Below are positions 52,556-62,000 of a stretch of 62,000 bases of DNA, piece by piece. The stretch's first letter is position 1; each line of letters starts with the position of its first letter. The notes under the pieces were generated by a model. That model was given only the letters and a program-made list of their open reading frames with translations. It was not told the origin of the DNA and ran no database searches. The translations under genes and the position numbers were made by a program. This DNA is from Neocallimastix lanati (nom. inval.) (Eukaryota; Neocallimastigomycota; Neocallimastigomycetes; Neocallimastigales; Neocallimastigaceae), in assembly GCA_016946835.1 (NCBI GenBank), contig JACVTC010000056.1, positions 750,001-812,000 on the forward strand, given 5' to 3'.

Positions 52556-53643
52556 GTAATGGAAAAGGTTTAGTATTATATAATGAATAAAATAAAATAA
52601 AATAAAATCTGTTTATCGAAATTTTCATAAAGCTATAAAAAGGAAATTATATTAAATAATTTTCTCTTTAAGTATTAAATAAATTACTTTCATAGAGATT
52701 TTGAAGAAATCCTTTTCTTCAATGGAAATCCTAAGATTATCTTTATAAATTATAATCTTCAAAATTAAAAAATTCAAATATATGTAGTTATAGTATTATT
52801 TAATTTTATATTATGAAGTATCTTTTTTTATTTTCACTTTAACTTTATTTTTTTTATATCTATAAATTTACACTTCATTATTACTTAAATATATATATTT
52901 AATACAATTAGAAATTTTTTTATTTAATTTTTATTTTCTTTTTAATATATAATATTATATAATCAATAACAAACATAAAGAAAATACAAATAAAAATGCA
53001 AATATTAAATATAAATGAAATATGTATAAAAATAATTTATAATTTAAAAGAAGTTATTTTATTATATAAAAATATTTGATTACTTATATTTTATTTTTCA
53101 ATAATAAAATAATTATGACGAAAATTTTTTATTTAATATATTATATAAAATTATATATTCATAAAATAAATTAAATTACAAACATTTGGTTAAAAATATA
53201 AAATTAAAGTTTTGTACTTTTATGATATTAAGGAGTTTCTTAATACATTTTTTAAAATATATATATTATCAAGTATATATAACCAATAATATATATTTGT
53301 ATAATCTTAATAAAACAACTATAAAGTGAAGTAAAAATAAATAAAATAATATTATATTTATTTTATAATATAATTAAAAATTAAAATTTATATGCATATA
53401 ATATTTATAAAATTATTAATTCATATTTTATTTTAAATATATATAACTATAATTTCAAAATAAAAATTAATTATTATTCAATACTAAAATTAATAATATT
53501 ATACTTTATAAAAATAAATATAATAAAACCTATTTAATAAAGAAATTCAATTAAATATATCTCCTGAAAGAAAAACTAAGATAAGTATTCTTATTTTTAT
53601 TTTTTATAAATAAGAAATTTATTTTTGAAAAATCTTATAAATA
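52556..53643. other. AT-rich DNA between the giant gene and LTR element 2
   Basis: 3' untranslated region and intergenic sequence. No gene, RNA or repeat of note is recognised beyond short A/T runs. Confidence 0.6.
52586..52591 (+). terminator. Candidate polyadenylation signal
   Basis: AATAAA 31 bases after the stop codon of the giant gene, within AATAAAATAAAATAAAATAA. In DNA this AT-rich the motif has little specificity. Confidence 0.35.
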
Positions 53644-53648
53644 AATAT

Positions 53649-53855
53649 TGTTAAAAATATAAAAAGAACCAATAATTTATGTTATTAAATTATCATATCT
53701 ATATTATTATATCATAAGATAAGTATCAAGCCACATATTACTTCATGTATATAAATCCTGTTTTACCCCTTTCTACATTTGATAACCCTCAACTTTATTC
53801 TAATAAACTATCTTAATTATATATTCTGAGTAACTCTTAATTGTTATTTTTGACA
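53649..53855 (+). repeat. 5' LTR of element 2
   Basis: 207 bp starting TGTTAAAAATATAAAAAG and ending TTTGACA. Preceded by target duplication AATAT. Confidence 0.93.
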
Positions 53856-53869
53856 GATTAAGAGTCTCA
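53856..53869 (+). promoter_or_regulatory. Primer-binding site of element 2 (tRNA-Lys half-tRNA type)
   Basis: GATTAAGAGTCTCA, identical to element 1. ACTCTTAAT about 25 bases upstream in the LTR is complementary to its ATTAAGAGT core. A further block AGTTAAGTAT is shared by both leaders about 35 bases downstream. Confidence 0.65.
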
Positions 53870-54506
53870 CTCTACAAAGTTGAGCTCGAAATAACAGTTA
53901 AGTATCGAAAATAAATTATATAAATTTTTCATAATTAAATAAATTAACAAATTTAAAATTTATTATTTAAATTGAATTGAACGCATAATTATTCTCTCAA
54001 TATAAATTACAAATGACCAAAAAATAAACAAACATATAAATAAATATTATAAAACTTAAAATAACGATACAAGACCATAATCAGCAATGACAATAAGTAT
54101 CAAACTAAGATTTAATCATAATTTTAGCAAAATAAAATAATTATTTTAATCATCATAGAAATATAAAATATATGAAAACATTATATTTATTTTAAATAAA
54201 GAAGTAAATGAAATAATAATAACTATTATTTATTGAATTACATTAAACTATAATGAATATTATAAATTCAAAGTATTTAACTAATAAGTAATTAATATTA
54301 AAAATTTTATAATACATATAAATCAAAAGTTATGTATTTAAATAATTAATATCTTCAATTATAAAAATATGTGTAATAAAAATATGAATTAATTACCCTA
54401 ATTTGACATGAAACAAATATTTAATGAAAATAAACAAGTTATTATTATTATTATTATTATCTAAAATATATATATATAAAATTATACATTTATGTTGTTA
54501 AGCTTA

Positions 54507-54726
54507 TGTTGAATTGAAAAACATAGTCAATCAGCTATATAAATAAATTAGAGAGTTGAGTTGAAAAAATATGGTCAACCAACTATATAAATAAATTAAA
54601 GAGTTGAGTTGAAAAAATATGGTCAACCAACTATATAAACAAATTAAAGAGTTGAGTTGAAAAAATATGGTCAACCAACTATATAAATAAATCAAAGAGT
54701 TGAGTTGAAAAATATGGTCAATCAAC
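54507..54726 (+). repeat. 48-bp tandem repeat, each unit a hairpin
   Basis: About four and a half units with a 48-base period. The core is AGTTGAGTTGA, an AAAATATGG loop, then TCAACCAACT, which folds as a ten-pair stem with one bulged A. The outer units are diverged (TCAATCAGC, TCAATCAAC). It sits in the leader downstream of the primer-binding site, the same relative place as the hairpin array of element 1 but with unrelated sequence. Confidence 0.8.
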
Positions 54727-54728
54727 AA

Positions 54729-54878
<150 letters not shown>

Positions 54879-55091
54879 TTTTAATTAATAATAAATAAAT
54901 AAATTATAATAATAATAGTATTAATATATTATTAACAATAAAAAATCCTTATTATTTAATAATTTTCTTCTTAAATGCATTTTTATTATTTCAACTAAAT
55001 AATGAAAATTTTAAATAATTACATTACAAAATTATAAATCAAAATTAAAATATACTAATATCAATAGAACAATATATCAGTAATTTCAAAA

Positions 55092-55433
55092 CTAATATGA
55101 TTCATACTTCAATGGAAATTTGTTCACTTCATTGTATAGTCCATATTTATATAAGTTAAAGAAAAAGAAGTAAAATGGTTCATCAGTGGTTGAAAGTCTT
55201 ATATCAAAATATCCAATTCCATTGTTTTTAATGTTCTGTAATATCCATATCTTGTGTTTTTGAATATTCAATAATGCGTGAATTTATACCCATGAAGATA
55301 TAGATAGATTTCGAAGTATAACACTTCCAATATTACTATTTAATAATTTACCAATAGCATAAGTTCCGCTATCATGAGTACCTGGAATGTTAATTTGACG
55401 ATAATAAATACATTTAGGTGTACTTTCAAAATT
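55092..55433 (-). pseudogene. PI-specific phospholipase C-like fragment
   Basis: On the minus strand the frame reads CIYYRQINIPGTHDSGTYAIG (about 55410-55350). IPGTHDSGTY is the hallmark start of the PI-PLC X domain, with the first catalytic His in GTHD. This frame ends at a TAA after about 60 codons. A second frame then reads NIKNNGIGYFDIRLSTTDE (about 55240-55170), matching the next conserved PI-PLC block (GIRYFDIR), and stops at 55094-55092. The fragment therefore has a frameshift and ends before the second catalytic His region. It lies antisense inside LTR element 2. Assignment rests on two motifs in correct order and spacing. Confidence 0.7.
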
Positions 55434-55889
55434 TATATATACACTAACAAATATATATATATATTTATAATAATAATATATAACTTTTAATTAAATAAAT
55501 AAATTTAATAAAGAATTATTTGGTTGTTTAATAAACCTTTTCAATATTTATATTGCAATTATTTTAAGTTAAAATTATAAAACTTACAAACATTTCAATA
55601 TTCGAAAATTTATATATTAAATATATTATTATAAATATTCTTTTAAATATAATATATATATATTAAATCCTTCAAATTATAGTACTACAGAAATTACTTT
55701 GATAATTATTGTTTTATGATATCTTTTATATATGTATTAAAATAAATTATATAATATACAATAATTTTATGATGATATTTTTAAAATTTTAAAAAGAGAT
55801 TTTAAAAAAAATTAATATTTATCTTGTAATTATTATATATACTTATCAAATGTTTATGATAATTATAGATTATAGTATATATAATTTAT

Positions 55890-56561
55890 TTATTTATTTA
55901 TTTCTTCCTTTTTACAAATAGAATAACAACAACAACAAATTAACAAAAATAAAGCAATAAACATAATATAAATTGAGTGCATCATAACCACTCCACTCTT
56001 CACTATCAGAAGGTCCTTTACGTTGCAAATTACAAGTATTATCTTCAAAACATATTCTAGAAGAGCATTCATTATTGGTTTTACATGTATCATGATAGGG
56101 TTTGCCACAATGCATATATGATCTGCCACCACCTAAGTATATATCATCACAATGCACAATCGGATTGTCATCGTTAAAAACACAAACGCTTTTAAGACAT
56201 TTATTAGACAAGCAATCTGAATTTGAAGTACAGTTAGTATAAAATAGGTTTCCATCATAGTATATTTCGGTATTACACATTTTAGTTCCGATTTTATCAC
56301 GCGGACATGTTTCAGTAATATACTTCTTCATTCTTCCATTTTCATCAGGGAATTCAACAAAAAAATCTGTGTAACTATGTTTAGTCTTAGCACATAGATT
56401 ATCTTTACAATAAAAGGCGACAAAAACAGCATTTTTTAATTTTAATACTTCATCTTTAGTTAGATACTTAGGAACATCCTCGTACGATAAATTCTCATAA
56501 TTAATAAAATAAATATAAAAAAAATAATAGTAAATATTGCTAAAACTATTTTGTTTTGCAT
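55890..56561 (-). pseudogene. Cysteine-rich secreted/membrane protein with two frame changes
   Basis: Three pieces lie in order on the minus strand. An ATG at 56561 opens a strong signal peptide (MQNKIVLAIFTIIFFIF). The body, in a second frame (about 56510-56000), has many Cys in EGF/dickkopf-like spacing (TNCTSNSDCLSNKCLKSVC, DTCKTNNECSSRICF). A tail back in the first frame (HSIYIMFIALFLLICCCCY, then KKEEINK) looks like a transmembrane helix with a basic cytoplasmic end. The first switch fits a one-base change in the A8 run at 56517-56524, the second lies near 55991-56010. A single frame from 56580 to 55912 covers the body but has a poorer signal and a different hydrophobic tail, so an intact gene cannot be excluded. 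The family is not named with confidence. Confidence 0.6.
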
Positions 56562-57953
56562 TGTTTGTTATTATATACAATTCTATTGTATACTTATTAA
56601 TCTTGAATATTTAGAAATTTATTATTATAATAAATATCATTTTATTTATAATATGGTATATACGTTAATATATTGCAAACTTTAATATATATATAGATAT
56701 TATTTATTACAATAAACCGACAATAAATATAAACAATAAGTTAATTTCAATATTATTTATAATAAATAATATAAACCAATATCAATCAAAATAAAAATAA
56801 ACAGGAATTTATATATATATATTATTTATTTTTTATATAACAATAAATTTATAAATATATATTGCGCTTATTTTATTTTTTTTATGGTATATAAATTAAT
56901 GAACTTCTATTTTTTGTTCATTATTTCAAGCTATTTATTATAAATTAATATTCAAAATATAGAATATTGTATTATTTATTTGTTAATTTCTACTATAAAC
57001 TACAATAAAAAGTTTTGTTTCTATAAACAAATTAACAATGGTTACTTTATGATAAATATATACATACTTCATTACAATAAAAGCTATTTTTTTTTATAAA
57101 ATTCAGTCATTAATTTAAATTAAATAGAAAATAATATTTGAATCGCAATTACTAAAATGTTATAATTATATTATTTCCAGTTTAAATAAATGATGAAATA
57201 TATTTGTGTTAATAGTAAATAATAAATCAAACTTTAATAGTTACCGTATTTTTTAATTAATTTACTTTTATATCCTTTAATACTTTATCTACTCTATTGT
57301 ATTATTAATCTTTAAAATTAGTAGTTAATTACAGAATTAATTTTGATCAACTTTAAAATTTTAATTCTTTGCATATTTAATTTACACCCAAAAATTGGAA
57401 TATATATTATATATATTATTCTACTTATAATTGCAATATATAGACAATAAACTAATATACAAAATATTTAAAATAATTAACTATTTATTAAAATTTAAAT
57501 TTTAATTATTAATATAATTTTAATTTAGTAATTAATTCTCCACTCCTCTTCACATTTATATTCAATTACTAATTACTTTGCTTGCTCAATTTGTTAATTT
57601 TAATAATATATCAGTAGTTATTATGCATACTAAATATATTTCAATTTGTAATAAAGTATATATGTAATATAATGAAATAATGTAAATTGATAAAACATAA
57701 AAAAATTTAAAAAAAAAAAAAAGAATGAGAAATTAACCATAATGTAAAATATTAGAATATTAGAGTATGTAAATTTACTTATAAAATAAGAAGTAAAATG
57801 TAAGTAAGATGTAATTGTTATAGTGTATTGAAAGGAAAAAGAGCCGCAAAAAGTGCCTAAGGTCTTAGCCCGGAAATTTGGTATAAAAAGAAAATTTGAT
57901 AATTGTGAAAGAGTTTTATTAAATAAAAGAAGAAAAATAATCAGTGAAAAGAA

Positions 57954-57989
<36 letters not shown>

Positions 57990-58070
57990 GAAGAAGCATA
58001 AGCCGCTTTGGTCCGTAAATCCGACGTTAATAAGGAAATTTGTTTATATAGGTATTATTTTCTTTTAGGA

Positions 58071-58490
58071 ACTGAAGAGGTTATCAATAAAAATTTTAAG
58101 AAATATGAATTAGAAAGTAGAAAAATAAAGAAGTTCTTATTCTGAATGTTAATTTAAAAATAATTATATTTCTGATATAAAATTTGAAAAAAAGTTCAAT
58201 GTTATATATTGTAGGATTATAAATTATAAAATTAAGAACCGATATTTTGTTTTATTTGGGAAAGACGTTGATTGTGAACATAGTTGAAGTTTACTAAATT
58301 ATTATTAGAACTGATGAAGATATTTATAAAATGAAGAAAAGCAGAAAAAAGTCCTTAATCTAAATGCTATTTTTTAAATAGATTTAAGTATATTACAGTT
58401 ACAAATTTTGAAAAAATGTGATAAACATTATATTGTAGAATTATAAATCATAAAGTAGAGAGCCAATATTATGTTTTGTTTGGTTACGGT
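58071..58490. repeat. Diverged direct duplication of about 200-235 bp inside element 2
   Basis: Copy 1 (about 58071-58262) and copy 2 (about 58305-58485) share GAACTGA, AATGT/CTAT, AAATTTTGAAAAA, TATATTGTAGAATTATAAAT and GTTTTATTTGG-type blocks in the same order with many differences. No coding potential is evident. Confidence 0.6.
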
Positions 58491-59045
58491 CATACACACT
58501 AGAAATAAATCAATAGTCATATTTAATCATCATAGTCTTATCAATATATTAGAAAATTTCTTCACTTAGCTTTTGTTACATTGGTCCCCTATCATCACTT
58601 CGTATACTAATTTAATATTAATTATTTAATTTAGATTTGTAACAAAGTACTGAAACTTTTACAATAATTGAGAAGTTGGTTTCAAACGATTATTAACCTC
58701 TTCATTTTTTTTAGATTTAAAAGATATTATCATAAATAAAACTTTATGAATACATCTAAACTATAATAAAAAATGTAGAACATGAAATATATTCACTCAA
58801 TAACAAACACCCAAAGAAGGAATCTTCACAACTTAAAACTAACAAAGAATATAAATATAAGCAAATTACAATTATATTTACATAATTGAGATAATTAAGA
58901 CACTTATATGATTAAAGAAATAATAGAATCTTTATATAGAACTAAATTAGAACTACATAATCTATAATATCTATTAAAATTATATGAAATATTATATAAA
59001 CTAGTAATGTTGCAAATCTAATTTATAATATAAAGAAAATTAGAT

Positions 59046-59056
59046 TTGAGGGGGAA
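59046..59056 (+). other. Polypurine tract of element 2
   Basis: TTGAGGGGGAA directly before the TGTT of the 3' LTR, the position where plus-strand DNA synthesis is primed in LTR elements. Confidence 0.7.
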
Positions 59057-59263
59057 TGTTAAAAATATAAAAAGAACCAATAATTTATGTTATTAAATTA
59101 TCATATCTATATTATTATATCATAAGATAAGTATCAAGCCACATATTACTTCACGTATATAAATCCTGTTTTACCCCTATCTACATTTGATAACCCTCAA
59201 CTTTATTCTAATAAATTATCTTAATTATATATTCTGAGTAACTCTTAATTGTTATTTTTGACA
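59057..59263 (+). repeat. 3' LTR of element 2
   Basis: 207 bp, 204 identical to the 5' LTR, followed by target duplication AATAT. Confidence 0.93.
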
Positions 59264-59493
59264 AATATTATATTAAAAATAGTTCTATAAAAAGAAATAA
59301 AATGATTATAAAAATTTAATTACACATATAATTAAATAAAAATTGAGCTGATTAAATTCAGTAAAATATATATAAATAAATAAATTACTTCTCAGAAATA
59401 AAAAAAAATAAAAAATCAATAAAATAAAATTAATATTAAAATAATTTTAAATAAAAAAAATAATGATGATGATATTGTTATTGGTTTATGATA

Positions 59494-59530
59494 TTATTAT
59501 TTGGTTTATGATATCATCATAAACCAAATA
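59494..59530. repeat. 37-bp palindrome at the broken 5' end of element 3
   Basis: Perfect 17-bp arms (ATTATTTGGTTTATGAT and ATCATAAACCAAATAAT) around ATC. The right arm is the beginning of the RT reading frame; the left arm is its inverted copy. A second, imperfect inverted copy lies at about 59470-59492. 59269-59493 is otherwise AT-rich without a gene. Confidence 0.8.
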
Positions 59531-61053
59531 ATTATGATGATATCTTTAATTTAAATGATAAAAATGAATGGTTAAAATCAGTCGATAATGAAATCGACAA
59601 TATGAGAAATCTAAAAGTATATGAAACAATTGATAGAATACCTAAGAACGCAAACTTAATATCATCAAGATGGATTTTCAAATTCAAACGAAACTCAAAT
59701 GGAGAAATAATCAAAAGAAAATCAAGATTAGTAGCAAAGGGATTCACTCAAGAATACGGCATAGATTATAAAGAAACCTTTGCACCTACCTTAAAACAGG
59801 ATTCAATAAGAATCTTTACAGCGATTGCCACTCAGAACAATTTTGAAATAAATCAAATAGATATAACTGCCGCCTATTTAAATGCTGAATTAAATGAAGA
59901 TTTGTATATGAAACCACCCAAAGGACATGAAGATTACAATAAGAAATTTTGGAAATTGAAGAAGGCAATATATGGACTGAAACAAAGTGGTGCCAAGTGG
60001 AATGATAAATTAAACTGCTATCTAATAAAAATTGGATATAAAAGACTTATAAGTGAACCTTGTCTGTACGTTAAATTTAATAAAAGAAAATTTTTAAGTA
60101 TGTTAGCTATATATGTGGATGATATTTTAATATCAGGATCAAAGAAAACAATAGAAAGTGTAAAATTATTAATTGAGAAAAAGTTCAAAATGAAAGATAT
60201 AGGTAATGTTGATTATATTATTGGAATAAAATTTATAAAACATAAAAATGGTTACTTTTTACATCAACACAGATATATAGATGAATTACTTTCTAAGTTT
60301 AATATGAAAAATTGTACACCTCTTTGAATTATGACTCCAATTGAAAATGAAGATCTTAGGAAGGTAAAAGTAGATGAAACAAAATATAGAAGCATAATTG
60401 GAAATTTATTATATCTCAGTATATGTACAAGACCCGACATTATCTTCTCAGTATCAAAAGCAGCTAGAAAAGCAAAGGAACCAAATATGGAAGACTGGAA
60501 TAACGTAATGAGAATATTAAGATATTTAAAAGGAACTAAAAAATATGGAATAAATTTCACAAATAATCCGAATGTTAAAGCATATGTCGATTCGGATTAC
60601 GGAGGTGACTTGGAAATTAGACATTCAACAACAGGATTTTTAATAACATTTGGTGGTGCACCAACAAGCCGGTGTTCAAAGTTACAAAAATCCATATCGA
60701 CTTCAACAGCAGAGTCCGAATATTACAGTCTAAGTGAATGCGGTAAATAATGTATATAGTACTTAAATTTATTCGAAGAATTAAACTTAAATATTAAAAA
60801 TATTGAAGTAAATGTTAACAATAAAGCAGAAATTTATAATGCTAAAAATCAAAGTATCAACCCAAAAACTAAACATGTAGACATTAGGATTCATTACATA
60901 AGAGAAATAGTCAAAGAAAATAAAATCTATCTTAAATATATAAAATCTGAAAACAATCTCGCTGATGGGTTTACGAAGTATTTAAATGGGACATTAATGG
61001 ATAAATTTAGAAATTCCTTATTAACAAAAATTGATGATTTATATTTTATTTGA
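59521..61053 (+). pseudogene. pol: Truncated copia reverse transcriptase/RNase H with in-frame stops
   Basis: The frame begins within RT at KPNNYDDIFNLNDKNEW and continues through SRWIFKFKRNSNGE, FAPTLKQDSIR, AIYGLKQSGAKW, the catalytic YVDDILISG (about 60112) and RNase H blocks (AYVDSDYGG, STAESEYYSLSE, KHVDIRIHYIRE) to TGA 61051-61053. The same frame has three internal stops: TGA 60325-60327, TAA 60748-60750 and TAG 60757-60759. Gag, protease and integrase are missing. It is clearly related to, but distinct from, element 1 Pol. It is a dead 5'-truncated copy that keeps its 3' end (AGGAGGAA purine tract, then an LTR start). Confidence 0.9.
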
Positions 61054-61106
61054 AATAATATAAATAAAAAATATGACATTTTAGGAAAGTCATATTTTAG
61101 GAGGAA

Positions 61107-62000
61107 TGTTAGAATATAAAAAAATAAATACTTAATAATGACCTTAATATAATTTACCCAATCAGAATATTATTATATTTAAATAAAATTATAAAAGAAA
61201 TAAAATGTAACCTTGTTAAAAATATACACTTTTGTAATTATAAAAATAAAGAAAAATAAAGTTAAATATTAAGTATTATATATAAAATGCTACTCTAAAA
61301 ATATATCTAATTTTCTCAATATTTGTTTTTGGTGTTTAATATAGTATATGAAAAATAATATAAAATTATATAAACAAAATTTATTAAAATAAAATAATTA
61401 TGAATTATTTAAATTAATTTAATATAAAATTTGAAGTAATTAATAATAGTAAATTATTTTTTTAAATATGATGATAAAATGTAGAAAGACTTTACATATT
61501 TATTTTTTCTTAAAAAGTATAAATAAGTGAAGTTTTTTAATAATTAAAATGTAGACAGACAAAAACAAATAAATAAATAATTAAATAAAATATTTCTAAT
61601 AAACCCGAACCATAACATGTTGATAAAGAATGAAAATTAAAAATAAAAAATAATTATAAAACGGAATATAAAAACAAAAAATAATTAAATAATAATAAAC
61701 TAATTAATTTTTAAATTATAAACATTTAAATTATAAAAATATTAAATATTTAAATAATACATAATTAATAATAATTAGATTAAAATAATATAAAATAAAC
61801 AATAATTGTTTATTTAATTGTTTATTATTAATAGTTTAATTTATTATTTATAAACAGAGTATAAATACAAAAATTAATATAAATAGAATTAAAAAAATTA
61901 ATAGTTTTAAAAATTGTTACTAATTAGCCATTATAAAAATTAGATAATATTAATAATAATATTTTAAATTTATTATTTTTAATAAATTATAATTTTAATA
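61107..62000 (+). repeat. Start of the 3' LTR of element 3 and AT-rich flank
   Basis: TGTTAGAATATAAAAAAATA follows AGGAGGAA (61099-61106), the usual purine tract/LTR junction, 54 bases after the RNase H stop. With no second copy in the window its right end cannot be placed. The remaining sequence to 62000 is AT-rich with no gene seen. Confidence 0.5.

Noticed and set aside
57853-58068. 71-codon Lys-rich frame in element 2
   Set aside because: Nearly a third is an A-run translated as poly-Lys, there is no conserved motif, and it overlaps the start of the diverged duplication.

Overview
The window looks like nuclear DNA of an anaerobic gut fungus (Neocallimastigomycota; genus not resolvable by eye). 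The evidence is extreme A+T content, long homopolymer and A/T microsatellite tracts, short GT..AG introns, Asn-rich proteins, Ty1/copia retroelements, and two giant secreted cysteine-repeat proteins of the kind described in these fungi as ScaA-type cellulosome scaffoldins. The family name is a judgement from the repeat pattern and architecture and was not tested by a search.

Layout. (1) 1-8252, minus strand: a giant scaffoldin-like gene whose 3' end is cut by the left edge. Its coding frame is open over 8 kb, with a signal-peptide exon and one clear intron. (2) 8253-33022: 25 kb of intergenic DNA. It holds a 6 kb T-rich low-complexity array (12.5-18.7 kb), a short A-rich array (18.8-19.2 kb), a full-length but broken Ty1/copia element (19643-26589, 5-bp target duplication ATTTT), and an A-rich array (28.9-30.9 kb) made of the same unit as the T-rich one, inverted. 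(3) 33023-52555, plus strand: a second giant paralogue of about 5255 residues. It has ten phase-1 exons followed by a 9.8 kb terminal exon ending in a hydrophobic anchor. The two genes stand head to head. (4) 53649-59263: a second LTR element with target duplication AATAT and no gag-pol. Between its LTRs it carries two broken host-like genes on the opposite strand: a cysteine-rich membrane protein and a PI-PLC-like fragment. (5) 59494-62000: a 5'-truncated, stop-riddled copia reverse transcriptase/RNase H with a fold-back palindrome at its broken end, then the start of another LTR.

How the pieces relate. The two giant proteins have matching repeat arrays and C-terminal domains and a shared 25-bp motif about 0.9-1.0 kb upstream of each signal exon. 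The plus-strand gene alone carries an extra N-terminal half of tandem A/B modules, each bounded by phase-1 introns. If they are scaffoldins, they would be secreted and surface-tethered and would display dockerin-bearing plant-cell-wall enzymes. No dockerin or glycoside hydrolase gene lies in this window. The first two retroelements share a primer-binding site matching a half tRNA-Lys(CUU) and carry unrelated but structurally similar hairpin arrays in their leaders.
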